Shown: positions 35,648 to 45,992 of the stretch, piece after piece
How positions within the stretch are numbered: the first letter of the stretch is position 1
How the letters are laid out: each line of letters starts with the position of its first letter
Assembly: GCA_946902985.2 (NCBI GenBank)
Contig: OX336388.2
Location: forward strand, 1,506,870,545-1,506,934,544
DNA: 64,000 nt
DNA from: Meconema thalassinum
Taxonomy: Eukaryota > Arthropoda > Insecta > Orthoptera > Tettigoniidae
Direction of reading: 5' to 3'
Translations under genes and position numbers: made by a program
Notes under the pieces: generated by a model
What the model was told of the DNA's origin: nothing
Databases searched by the model: none
What the model saw: the letters and a program-made list of their open reading frames with translations, nothing else

Positions 35648-35999
35648 AGCCTCCGTGGCTTAGGAGAAGCCTCCGTGGCTTAGGCGGCAGCATGCCAGCC
35701 TCTCACCGCTGGGTCCGTGGTTCAAATCCCGGTCACTCCATGTGAGATCTGTGCTGGACAGAACGGAGGCAGACAGGTTTTTCTCCGGGTACTCCGGTTT
35801 TCCCTGTCATGATTTCATTCCAGCAACACTCTCCACTATCATTTCATTTCATCTGTCATTCATTTAATCATTGCCCCAGAGGAGTGCGTCAGGCCTCGGC
35901 AGCCGGCACAGTTCATATCCTCGCCGCTAGATGGGGGCTTCATTCATTCCATTCCTGACCCGGTCGGAGACTGGAAGCAGGCTGTGGATTTTCATTTTT
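35648..35999 (+). mobile_element. tRNA-derived SINE, family 2, with duplicated head
   Basis: The best copy of the family, with A box TGGCTTAGGCGG and B box GGTTCAAATCCCGG. The first ~18 bp (GCCTCCGTGGCTTAGG) occur twice in tandem at the 5' end. It is inserted in an AAT microsatellite, which flanks it on both sides (35,617-35,641 and 36,001-36,019). Confidence 0.92.
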
Positions 36000-36019
36000 C
36001 AATAATAATAATAATAATA

Positions 36020-36451
36020 CAAAGAGCCTAACTGATAACATTTCAAAACTGTTTATGTGCCGTGATCTTTGTTGAGTGTTATGATCACTATGAGAAGAAA
36101 GGCCACTATACAATAGATTCTTAGGAGGTCGTGGACCGTAAAATAAAGGTCCATTCTTCACCTTTGAACAGCTCTTCTATGTATCTTATCTGTGATCATC
36201 AAATGCAGAACTCTCCGTTAAGCTCACTGTATGGACGTTAACATGTCAATATTTTCATGTGTTTATTTTTTCATGGGGGTTCGTGTTTCGATTATTCAAT
36301 CACCAGTTCAAATTAAAATGAAATGTTGTTATAAAAATGCAAACATATTCATTGCTATTGACAAACAATTGTCAGTTGGATTGAATATTCAGTAAATGAA
36401 ATCCGACAAAAGGCCACATGAACTTTCATGTGTGGTTAGAAATCCAAACAA
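36020..36451. other. No gene recognised
   Basis: AT-rich sequence with no conserved feature. Confidence 0.4.
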
Positions 36452-36647
36452 GGAAGGAAGGAAGCTTGTAGTTTAACGTGACCGTTAATCTTGAGATCAT
36501 GAGCCACGGGACCTCCTTTTTACGTGGAATCCGAACCACAGGACATGGCATTTCACTTCGAAAATCTCACATGCATTGACCGGGAATCGAACCCTAACCG
36601 CCTTGGTGAGAGGCATACAGCTAGACCGCTGAGCCACCACGCCCCCC
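36452..36647 (-). mobile_element. tRNA-derived SINE, family 5
   Basis: Reference copy in this window. The minus-strand head GGCGTGGTGGCTCAGCGGTC has B box GGGTTCGATTCCCGG, a body with ATGTCCTGTGGTTCGG and a CTTCCTTCCTT end. The perfect 14-bp target duplication AGAAATCCAAACAA lies at 36,438-36,451 and 36,648-36,661. Confidence 0.93.
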
Positions 36648-36661
36648 AGAAATCCAAACAA

Positions 36662-39600
36662 ACTGACCACATGCTGATAGGTTAATACGGAGTGCTAATA
36701 CTACCTAAGGGAATATGATGAGAGAGAAAAGGAGGTGGGTTTAGGAGTGGAAACAATTTTAGGCAGAGAGGAAGAGAACCCAATAAAAGTTAATAAGAAA
36801 ATAATAATCAAAATATGGATTACACTAGGCGAAGTCAGTGAAGCAGCTAAAGTAAGAGGGAGCTCAGTCAGCGTTGACGGAGAGAGCGGTGTTAGCTACG
36901 GTTTTCTTCAGGCTATCGCTATTTGCTCTTTCCCTCCCGAACAAGTATTTGGGTACTATGGGGGGAAGGGTGATACTCTAGCAAGGCAAGGTAAGACAAA
37001 AGGAAAGAATCTAGGGACTTTCCCCTTCAAAAGGGTAAGATTTTGGAAAGCCTTCTGGAATACCAGAAGGACTTGAATTTGTCGTAATATTTTTATTACT
37101 AGACACTGTTGGATCCCCGACAGAACGGCCGAATGCCCCCACAGTGGGCAGCGATAAAGAAACTCTAGCGCTTTTAGCAATAGTTTTTATTATTATTAAT
37201 GGAATACCAATTGTTGCATTTAAAGCAGTCTAAACTCTTACCCATCAGGGTGCCCTAAAAGTTTAGAACGGAGGAAAACCTCAGACCTGACTTAAACAAA
37301 ACCAAAATTTTGAACAGTAAAACACAAGTCAGAGAGAAAGTCTCTACAAGTAGGAAGCTGGCAAAGCGAGCTGTACTTGCCTCAATGATTTACTAGGATC
37401 AGCTAAGATAGCTAGGAGAAACTTTATAGGCTAAATGTTGTTATTGGAAGTTTTGTTTTAAACGCAACAAGTGATACATTTTTATTAATTCAGAGATTGC
37501 CTTTTTTCTTTGAATAGAAAGTAATGTTAGGAGAAGAATCAGGGAAGAGAAGGTCCTGTCTAACCGTGATTCTAGCAAGAGAGATAGAACCAGAATAATA
37601 AATAATTTATTTAACAAGATAGAATTTGATACATTTAACAATTTGCAAGATTTAGTTTCTTATTTTGAGTTAAGCGTAACAATTTAGCTGTTTATAAGAT
37701 TTCAAGGGCTTAGACCTAATAATAAGAGGTTTACAATTCGCAAACAATATTAAATAATGTACAAATTTCGAACCTGTTACAAGCACTAAAATCTCACAAG
37801 GATTTTAAAAAGTGTGCTTAAATTGAGAATTAAAGCATATAAGGAGAATAGTGAATACATTACTTTTGAGCTTAATATTTCTTTGTATTGATTGTTAGGA
37901 TACCAATTAGGTACTCAAAAAATGCTCCTTTTTTGCGAAAAGGCTATAAACTCCTGAGCAAGCAGGATAAGCAGAAAAGGATTATTAAGATGTTTCTATA
38001 ACCTCTATTATTATTCATAATAATAATAATAATATCATATCTATTATTTATGCATAGTTGAATAGGTGATACATTCAAATAGAACAGGTCACCGTTTGTG
38101 AAACTTGGATTAGACATATTAGATTACTATTTTACAATTGGAAAAAAGTCGAACTCCTTGGTCTTAGAAGGGAAAAACAATACATATTAAAATGTGGGCT
38201 GTAGACACATATATTGAAGCAGAGTGCATAAATTTTAAATGGAGCAAAATTGGGAGGACACCTATGTTTTGGCGAGGCCTCGTTGAGATAGAACCAGATG
38301 ATGAAATTAACCTAAATTTGTTAGTAAAAGGTATTTGAGGAAAAGGAGTTAGGGATTTATAGTTCTGGCCAGTTTTATTGCTCTCAATCGTACGCGGCGA
38401 GGTAAATAGTTTAACGAGCACTGTTTTGCACTAAAGTTTGTTGATAGATGGTAAGATTTAACTATTGCAGCACTGAAAGTTCATAGAACAAGAGAAAAGT
38501 TATTGCCGTTTATGGAGATAATTGATAGAATTTGAACATGGTTCTTGCGTTATTCAAATTTTAAGTTGAAATTGAAAGTTCCAGTTTACTCGAGGTTTTC
38601 AGCAATTGGACTGTATTGAGAGCAGTTCTTCATGGTTTGGAGTTTATTGTGAATGGAAAATTCCAGAACTGTAATGACAGTTAAATGGAGCGGTGATAAT
38701 CCCCCGAAGGCAAGTTAAGTTTGTAGACAGTTACGAGTATTAGCAGAAATCCCACGGTGTAGTGAAGGTATCCCCTTTATTTCGTACAAGAAGTACTAAA
38801 TTTCATGTTTTAAAGCAAGCTTGGTTAGCTAAAGCATGACAAAGAAAATCCCACGAAGACGGTTATTGTACAATGTTGCGCAATTCCTCACACTGTCTAT
38901 AAATTTCCATTAAAAGCGTTCAGCATAGATTAAAACCATTAAAATCTGTTTAAAATCATTGAAGATTTGTACTTAGCTTTTTCATAACCGCTGAAGGTTG
39001 ATGGCTCCTGGCAGCCGTTAGCCTACATCCAATACCACAACATGCCGGCGATTTGAATTTGTACCTCGGTTGAGAGGAGGTAGCCTCTGAAAAAGGCCGA
39101 ACTCAAACGTTGACGATTCGATAAGAAGTGAGAACGAGCGGAAGAGCTCACGAGGTAGCTAGGAAGAAGAGGAGGAGGGGGAAGGGAACAAAGGAACTTA
39201 TAGCAGAATGGGAAACATTAAAAAATAAACACTCTTTACAAAATGTAATTTTCTTCATAGAGTAGTGTCTTCATGGAGATGATAGCTGACGACAGCGGTG
39301 GAGCCTGTTGGAGCGGTATGTAAGTCCTCTTGAGCTCGGGGAGTTCGAAGAACTTCGGCGGGTTGCCGCGAGATGCTGCTAGGTAGATTTCATGGAAGAT
39401 ACACAACTGGAACAAATTTCAAAGCAACTTAAGCACATGTTTAGGGAAAATGGAATACAGAGGGTCGCTGTTGGTGTCCGCAAGAAGGGAAATTAAATAA
39501 ATGAAACTTATAAAAAAAAGCAAAGAGCAGCAAGAGGTAACTCTGACTAGTCGTGTATTCCAAAGAATACACCACATGGCATGTTAATGCAACTGTCCTT

Positions 39601-39779
39601 TTCGAGGATTTTGGATTATTTTCGTGATTTTCTACTCCTGAAATATTTTAGTTCTGATCCTCCCCTTTACGATCCAAAACTTGTTAAATGTAGCCTAATA
39701 TTCGAGGAGCGTTTAGAATATAAATATCATCATGTTTCAAAGTCAGAAAAGCACATTACCATGACAAAGGACAATCTAT
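36662..39779. other. 3.1 kb without recognisable gene or known repeat
   Basis: Includes a 113-residue open frame (36,735-37,076) and several shorter ones, none with a motif I know. The region is A-rich on the plus strand and has a GA-rich stretch at 39,120-39,190. It could be leader or LTR sequence of an unrecognised retroelement, but no inverted or direct terminal repeat was found by eye. Confidence 0.5.
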
Positions 39780-40172
39780 TCTGAATTTTTTGACGAACAG
39801 AGTGAGAAGAGAGGAACACTGGCACATTCAATGACTGCCAAATCCTATAGAGGAGCAGTGGATCGGCGTGCTTGAGTTCATTGGAGTGCAAACCAGTATA
39901 GCAGAACTACGTGTACTGGAAACCTGGTCACGAATGGAAGTGCATGTGCCATCAATGGGCATGTGAGACTAGTGTTGAAAATATTCACCGCCACCCACAG
40001 AGCGTCTATGAAGAAGATGTCATTTCATATTGAATGGCTTGGAAGGCAGAGTGTGGAAGATAAAGACCTATCAGGGTGCCCCTCCCGTCCACTAAAGCAG
40101 CAAACGTCGCCACAGTACAGAAAATGCTGTTAGTCGACAGGCACGTAACTGTTGTCTGATGTAGCTTCAATA
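39780..40172 (+). pseudogene. Second mariner-like transposase, N-terminal remnant
   Basis: Short in-frame patches, broken by many stops and shifts, resemble a mariner helix-turn-helix region (QSVYEEDVISY; later AANVATVQKMLLVDRHVTV and SFNI). The similarity stops at 40,173, where a palindromic-family repeat begins. A matching C-terminal patch lies at 40,760-40,890. Identification is by weak pattern only. Confidence 0.5.
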
Positions 40173-40350
40173 TTGAAAATTTTCAGTCGTTCAACACAAT
40201 ATAATCCGAATTATCGGGATATGATTTAAATAACCTGAAAAAAATGGCATGTGATTAAAAATATATTTACATATGCTATGGATTATAAAAAAAGGAGAGA
40301 ACTATAGGATGACATGTTTCGCTCCTCAAGCGCGCATCATCAGATCCAAA
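40173..40350 (-). repeat. Palindromic-family arm with hammerhead-like core
   Basis: Begins TTTTCAGTCGTTCAACAC. The minus strand (40,307-40,347) shows GGAT, CTGATGA, a 15-nt hairpin GCGCG-CTTGA-GGAGC, GAAAC, AT, GTC and ATCC. Stem I and stem III are intact; stem II has two mismatches but one A-T to C-G compensatory change relative to the 20,572 copy. It is inserted in the mariner relic. Confidence 0.65.
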
Positions 40351-40755
40351 TTAAAAAGACACAGTAGCTCTACGAAACTCTACCAAACCCATAATGGTTG
40401 TCTAAAGTGGTCTCTGTCCTCCAAAAACAAAAATCAAGGCAGAAAACTTAGAAAGTGTGTCAGCTATTACTGAGAAGTACTATAGCATTCAGCACTCAAA
40501 AACACTTCTTTGGGTGTTCGACGTGCTCAATCCCACCACATTCACAAACCTTTTTGGTATCGGAAGGTGTCGGTTAGACGGGCGCCAAGACATCTCACCC
40601 ATAATCACAAAACTACAACAATGGAAATAAGCCTCGAACACTTGTGGCGGTGCGATTGGGAGGGCAATAATGTCCTGTAAAGGTTCATCACAGCTAGTTA
40701 GACATGGTGGTATCACTCAACACCGGGGATCAAGACCTCACTTCCAAAACAACGT
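40351..40755. other. No clear gene; interior of mariner relic
   Basis: Lies between two mariner-like patches and may be its decayed middle, but no conserved catalytic motif can be read. Confidence 0.35.
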
Positions 40756-40935
40756 ATGGGTGCATCAGGCTGTGAAAAACTTCCTGAAATGGCTCAGCAC
40801 CGAATTTTCTCAGGGAGGTTCTTTGAAATTGATTTTACTCTGCGACAAAAGTATCAATGTTGGTGGTGACTATGTGGGAAATAACAAGGGTGTGTTTTAT
40901 GTTTTTTCACTTTGTAATACAACTTGCCTGTAAAA
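40756..40935 (+). pseudogene. Mariner-like transposase, C-terminal remnant
   Basis: The frame reads QAVKNFLKWLSTEFSQGG, then LCDKSINVGGDYVGN and a stop, matching the usual mariner C terminus pattern 'W.KC I...GDYVE'. With the N-terminal patch at 39,780-40,172 it makes one ~1.15 kb mariner relic with a nested insertion. No intact terminal repeats were recognised. Confidence 0.6.
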
Positions 40936-41174
40936 TCAAATGACAGAACCGATATTCAGAACGCCCCACATTCATACATTTGTAATCACAAAAGAACATT
41001 ATTCTGACACAAATATATTGTGATCTTTCATTTGGAACAAACACTAGATAATTATGTGTATCATATTCGTAAATTGTGTAGAAATATACAGTAATGACAT
41101 TTCAATGGTAAAACATATTTCTGCTGGTTTAATTGAGATTTTCGAGGCTTATACCGGACATCATGTAACCTTTT

Positions 41175-42184
41175 ATGATCATGCAATATCAATACAAAAT
41201 CAAGTCAGGAAAAACAAGTATGAACTATGACATTGATCACCCAGAAACACCTATGAAATGGTTCCATCCAGCCAATTTTCCTGGTACCGAAGATCCGAGA
41301 ATAGCATTAAATGAGTATATCCCATGGAAAATTTACACAGATGGAAGTAAGAGTGACGATGGAGTGGGAGCGGGCATAGCTATATTCAGATTGCATGAAT
41401 TAATAGACCAATTGAAATATAGACTGCAAGAAAACTGTTCGAATAATCAGGCGAAGCAATTAGCCATACTAAAATCTCTGGAATTCTTAGAAACTACTAG
41501 GACAGAGGATGTTGTCGATAAGAAAGTAATTATTTACACACATAGTAAGATAGCAATTGGCTCCATAGCGGTCTTCAGAAATCATAACAAAGTAATTGAG
41601 AATATAAGGACTACAGCTAATCTAAACAGAAAAAATGGATAGTAAAATTTGAATGGGTTAAGGCACATACAGTTGTTGAAAGCAATGAACTGGCTGATAA
41701 AATTGCAAAGGAGGCTGCAAAATTAAGTGAGGTTTGTTTCGATAGAATACCCATCTCATGATTTAAAAAAAATCTCAAAGAAGAATCAATTCATGAATGG
41801 CAGCAAAATTGGGGACAAACTTCAAAAGACACACTTACAAAAGAATTCTTTCCAACAGTTGCAAGTAGATTAAAATCCAAAATCACCTTAACACCTAATA
41901 TGACTACAATACTGACTGGACATGGAAATATTGCTTCGTACTTGCACAAACTTAAAATTATACGTAATCCCGAGTGTTCCTGTAAAAGTAGCCCTCAGAC
42001 CATAGATCATATAATTTTCGTGTGCAGTGAAGTGCAAAATATTAGGAAATTCTTGATTAATAGTGTTAATAGAGACGATAACTGGCCGATGCAGAAATCT
42101 GTGCAATTAAAAAAGTATTTAAAGGAATTTTCTAAATTTGTTAATGCTCTGGATTTTGAAGCTCTTAGGAAAAACGATGAATAG
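41175..42184 (+). pseudogene. LINE 3' fragment: RNase H and zinc knuckle
   Basis: The first frame (41,175-41,642) has the RNase H start WKIYTDGSKSDDGVGAGIAI, then NNQAKQLAILKSLEF and VIIYTHSKIAIGS. A shift in an A run near 41,632 leads to VKFEWVKAHTVV, then NELADKIAKEAA. After a stop (near 41,760) it continues to a C-terminal knuckle CSCKSSPQTIDHIIFVC (41,900-42,184). This order, RNase H then CCHC, fits R1/I/Jockey-type LINEs. Two RNase H acidic residues are changed (Glu to Lys in NQAK, Asp to His in YTHS). The 5' end, including RT, is absent, as in a 5'-truncated insertion. Confidence 0.82.
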
Positions 42185-42199
42185 TATTGTTTGATATTG

Positions 42200-42529
42200 G
42201 TATATTGGCTTTCACGGCCGGTGAATTAAAACTCAGCAATTCTTCTAGGTTTGTGCCGTGTCTTGTGTGGGGTTTCGCCTAGGACACCAAGCTGGCTCAT
42301 CGGCGGGCTCTTGGTGTCCCAGCCGGACCCCCACAGGAGTAACGAACTGCGCGCTACCTCCCTTTGTATCGAGTGCAACTTTGTAATACAAAGGGAGGTA
42401 GCGTGCAGTTCGTTACTCCTGTGGGGGTCCGGGCGGGGACACCAAGAGCCCGCCGATGAGCCAGCTAGGTGTCCTAGGCGAAACCCCACACAAGACACGG
42501 CACAAACCTAGAAGAATTGCTGAGTTTTA
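42200..42529. mobile_element. Snapback element, long copy
   Basis: Near-perfect hairpin: arms of ~150 bp (about 42,232-42,380 and 42,390-42,529) around a short centre. The left asymmetric end is CTTTCACGGCCGGTGAATT. A 14-bp target duplication ATTGTTTGATATTG lies at 42,186-42,199 and 42,530-42,543. It lies just past the stop of the LINE fragment. Each arm holds CCGATGAG..stem..CGAAAC, reminiscent of a hammerhead core with one core change. Open frames here are palindrome artefacts. Confidence 0.9.
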
Positions 42530-42543
42530 ATTGTTTGATATTG

Positions 42544-43097
42544 TTAAGATTAACAGTCTTCTAGAAATATAATTATTAATTTTTTTTTTTTTTTATCATT
42601 TGTAAAAATGTATTGTAAGTGCATGTAGTACTACCTATGTAGTGGAGCATGCAGAGAGTATGAACACTATATTTAAAAAAAGAAAATACCGTCGAAACAA
42701 CAGGAGTCTTAGGCTTTCTTACGTATCCGAGCAGCGTTCTTTATCTGAAGAGCAAAATACTAACAATGCAAAAGGGCTCAATTCTAAGTATCACTGATTA
42801 CATATTTGACTGCGTGGAGAAAGAGGTGAATACATAATTTAAAATTTAGATGGGAATAGAAAAAAAATATTCTGTATTCAACTATGTACCTGAGTACTCT
42901 ATTTACGCGTGACGGAAGGCCATGGGACCAAGACAAATTCAAACTCGGAAGACGACCGCGTTCCGGCCCCATCGTGAGCTGTCATTTAAGTAGTTTGCAT
43001 TTGTTTCATCTTCTACTCCTAGCGATTTCCGGGACAACAGGCTTTCTCTAATTGTTCTGAACCGCTTCCTACCTTCTGTTAGCCTAGTTGTAACTCT
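42544..43097. other. LINE 3' UTR remainder and unknown DNA
   Basis: A T16 run at 42,577-42,592 and an A-rich end near 42,675-42,690 probably close the LINE fragment. The rest is unassigned. Confidence 0.4.
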
Positions 43098-43330
43098 TCA
43101 GTCGGTCAACACGAGTTTACCTAAGAGACTGGGTGAGGGTAGTATGAATATAATATAATAATAAATACATAAGTAAATCAACACTCATGAAAAAATGGCA
43201 AGTAATAGCAATAGGCCTAATTACTATTAAATGACGGGAAATTTAGACTCACGCGTTTCAACCGTCAACTGGTCATCATCAGATTATGACTACTGGGATT
43301 GAAGTTTAAATGTATACCTAAATATTAATA
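43098..43330 (-). repeat. Palindromic-family arm, diverged subfamily
   Basis: Begins CTTCAGTCGGTCAACACGAG. The minus strand (43,246-43,286) has CTGATGA, stem II GACC/GGTT (compensatory change against the 20,572 copy), GAAAC and GT, but the cleavage position is G and stem I does not pair, so cleavage is unlikely. Confidence 0.6.
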
Positions 43331-43695
43331 TGTATGCTCATATTTAGTACAACAAGTCTAATTGATGTCAATGTTACATTTCTTAGTTTAAATCTCGTTA
43401 AAAAAGGTTGGTTGGTTTTGTCGTTCCTAAAATATGTTTGAGTATTACACATGTGTATACAGTTAAAGCAAACACAATAACATACAGTACAATTAGAACA
43501 TGCACGTGAATTCTATTATGTACATGGTTACTTATCTGATCACAGCACGTTTGTTGTCCCACTCATAGCCCAATTTAATTAATCCTTATTAATGTCATTC
43601 CTCATTAGCTCTTCTGGTGTGGTTGTCATCAGCAACGCAACAAGGCAGCAAAATCATTTCACACAGAAAATCATCTCACTCTGTCTCTGAGAGGC
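43331..43695. other. No gene recognised
   Basis: AT-rich sequence, no feature. Confidence 0.4.
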
Positions 43696-44190
43696 GGCTT
43701 CGGTGGCGTAGTTGGTAGCATGCTGAGCTGCTATGCCCAAGATAGCGGGTTCAAACCCGGCCGAAGCCGTCGGATTTTTAAAGAGCGTTAAAATCCCTCA
43801 GTATGCCTTCCTTCGGAGGGGAAGTAAAGCCGGCGGTCCCATGCCATCGATTTATGGCATGTTAAAGAACCTTCCACTAATTACACCTGTATGAAGCTAA
43901 ATTGTATAAGTTAGGAATGTAAACAACGCTCTTAGGTTTCTACGTTCGTTGCCAAGAGCCAACTGCGGTGGCGTCTAGTAGCTAAGTTCTAAACGACGGT
44001 GACGTTTGGCGGCAAAAGTAGAAACTATTTGAAAAATTCAAAGTTGCAGTTACTTGAATTAAAAAACAGATACACACACTAATACAGCCATCACAATTAA
44101 CACCGGTTATCAGACAGATTCTACACACACCCAAGTACACGGGGCTACATGACCGCGTTGTCGCAGCCCCTAAACTGAGGAACCAACCAA
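43696..44190 (+). mobile_element. tRNA-derived SINE, family 1, best copy
   Basis: The first ~73 bp make a good cloverleaf: acceptor GGCTTCG pairs with CGAAGCC, with A box TGGCGTAGTTGG and B box GGGTTCAAACCCGG. The body continues through CCTTCCTTCGGAGGGGAAG to TGTCGCAGCCCCTAAACTG and AACCAACCAACC. The head and tail are the same module found in each family Y unit. The clean cloverleaf suggests a relatively young copy. Confidence 0.9.
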
Positions 44191-44914
44191 CCATCTGTCT
44201 CTGAGACTCTAGGAGCGGGAACAATAAGGTATATCTCATTAACTCCCAGTTTTTCCATCAAACATGGTATACTTCGATGTGGACTGCACTAGAAAAATTG
44301 AGAAAATATGGATTCGACTCCCTATTCAGTCATATTAAACGCATATCTTGTATAAAAGGAAGTTAGATCACTACAAAGTAAGTGGTTCCTGCTCAGGAAT
44401 CGTTAAGGTTTGCCAATTAACGAGTTCACCAGCCGTAAGACCTAGAGAGTGTAGCCTTATCCAGGAAGAACCATGGGCTGCAACCATTGTGCCTCCTTTG
44501 TTTGCGTCCGAAATAAAATTAATAAGCGTGATCTGATCAGAATAAATTTGTATATTACTGAGCAAAGGGAAAAAAATGAATCCAAAGACATTTTCTATAT
44601 ATTTAATACCTGTAAACTACTACGAACCACTAAAGTACTTCACACATGAACTCTTGTCAGGATTAGAGACACATGCTACTCACGCTGTTTTGTGGCTGTA
44701 ACAATTAGAATGGTATTTGCGAAACAAACAAATGAACAGTATAATATTTAGCAATGTGTTTGGCCTAAGCTGTCGTAACTTTCCGAAGCGACTTAGTGGA
44801 CTTGTTACCAGCCATTCTCTTTGGCTGGACAGAGTTGGAAACAAGCTTATCTATAGTGTGTACAATAGTCGGTGGTCATGGCAGTATCCTTAGCTGCCCA
44901 TTGCTGTTGATATG
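44191..44914. other. No gene recognised
   Basis: Short frames at 44,348-44,565 on both strands show no motif. Confidence 0.4.
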
Positions 44915-44992
44915 AATGAAAATCCACAGCCTGCTTCCAGTCTCCGACCGGGTCAGGAATGGAATGAATGAAGCCCCCATCTAGCGGCGAGA
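44915..44992 (-). mobile_element. SINE family 2, 3' fragment
   Basis: Only the last ~78 bp of the SINE (AAAATCCACAGCCTGCTTCC through CCCCCATCTAGCGGCGAG) are present; the tRNA head is absent, as in a 5'-truncated insertion. Confidence 0.85.
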
Positions 44993-45243
44993 ATTGCTGT
45001 TATATTAGACTAATTTAATCTATTGGATCAAAAGTATACAACTCTTTAAATGAAATGAAAATTGAGCCTTGATGTCATATTTCCTTTCCAAGAATTGCCG
45101 TTAACAGGTTGTACGAGTATAGCAGAGACGTTGGAGGTTTCACCATACTCTGCATTATGGTACAACATCGAAACACGCCAAACTTATTTGGCATTTGTAG
45201 TTGTGTTCTAGAACACAATATTTCTAATTCTGGTTAAATACAC

Positions 45244-45245
<2 letters not shown>

Positions 45246-45280
<35 letters not shown>
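45246..45280. repeat. (TTA)n microsatellite
   Basis: About 12 TTA units. Confidence 0.95.
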
Positions 45281-45281
<1 letters not shown>

Positions 45282-45444
45282 ATCGCTATACCCATCTGTG
45301 GAACACGATAGAACTTATTTAACTTAGTATATTATTTTCTTCTCCCTAAAGCTCTTTACCTGGGCATCGAAAATCTTCTTCCCTTCTTCAGTCCATGATT
45401 TCTTAATCCTGATAATTATTTTCTCATAGAACTGATGGTTGTAG

Positions 45445-45504
<60 letters not shown>
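45445..45504. repeat. (ATT)n microsatellite
   Basis: About 20 ATT units, directly before the 64-bp minisatellite. The poly-Tyr, poly-Ile and poly-Asn frames here are artefacts. Confidence 0.95.
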
Positions 45505-45592
45505 GGAGTGTAACATATTTCCGCTCGGTTGCTGGATATTTTTGTGGGAGTGATTTTGAAAATTGGGGACGGAAGTGGATCGGAACGATCGA

Positions 45593-45840
45593 GCTGGCAG
45601 TGGTGGATCCAACGGAAGTATGCACTGCCCGCTCGATCGATCAAACGAAAGTGTACTAGCTGGCAGTGGTGGACAACGGAAGCATGCACTGCCCGCTCGA
45701 TCGATCAAACGGAAGTGTAATAGCTGGCAGTGGTGGACAACGGAAGTATGCACTGCCCGCTCGATCAATCGGACGGAAGTGTACTAGCTGGCAGTGGTGG
45801 AGAACGGAAGTATGCACTGCTCACTCGATCGATCGATCCA
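45593..45840. repeat. 64-bp minisatellite, four units
   Basis: GCTGGCAGTGGTGGA recurs at 45,593, 45,659, 45,723 and 45,787. Each unit also has ACGGAAGTATGCACTGCCCG and CTCGATCGATCAA. The first unit is 66 bp, the others 64. Confidence 0.93.
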
Positions 45841-45992
45841 GCTACCAGATTATCATTTAAACGATATTTATCATATCAATATGACTCATTTTAACAGAAT
45901 CCATATGATATTACGTGTTGGTCTGTGAATGAAGAGGACCTGTTTATAAGGAATTTAAGGTTATGAGCGGTGTCGCGTCTATTAATCTAGTT

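Noticed and set aside
36735..37076. 113-residue open frame
   Set aside because: No recognisable motif, no repeat of it elsewhere and no exon-like context; likely chance.
39581..39784. 67-residue frame before the mariner relic
   Set aside because: Does not match mariner N termini and has no other support.
42251..42511. Long frames on both strands with near-identical translations
   Set aside because: They are the two arms of a palindrome read in opposite directions.
43696..43770. Clean tRNA cloverleaf
   Set aside because: Continues into a SINE body shared by other copies, so it is a SINE head and not a stand-alone tRNA gene.
45324..45860. Frames with poly-Tyr, poly-Ile or poly-Asn and repeated CTARS-type peptides
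   Set aside because: Products of the ATT microsatellite and the 64-bp minisatellite.
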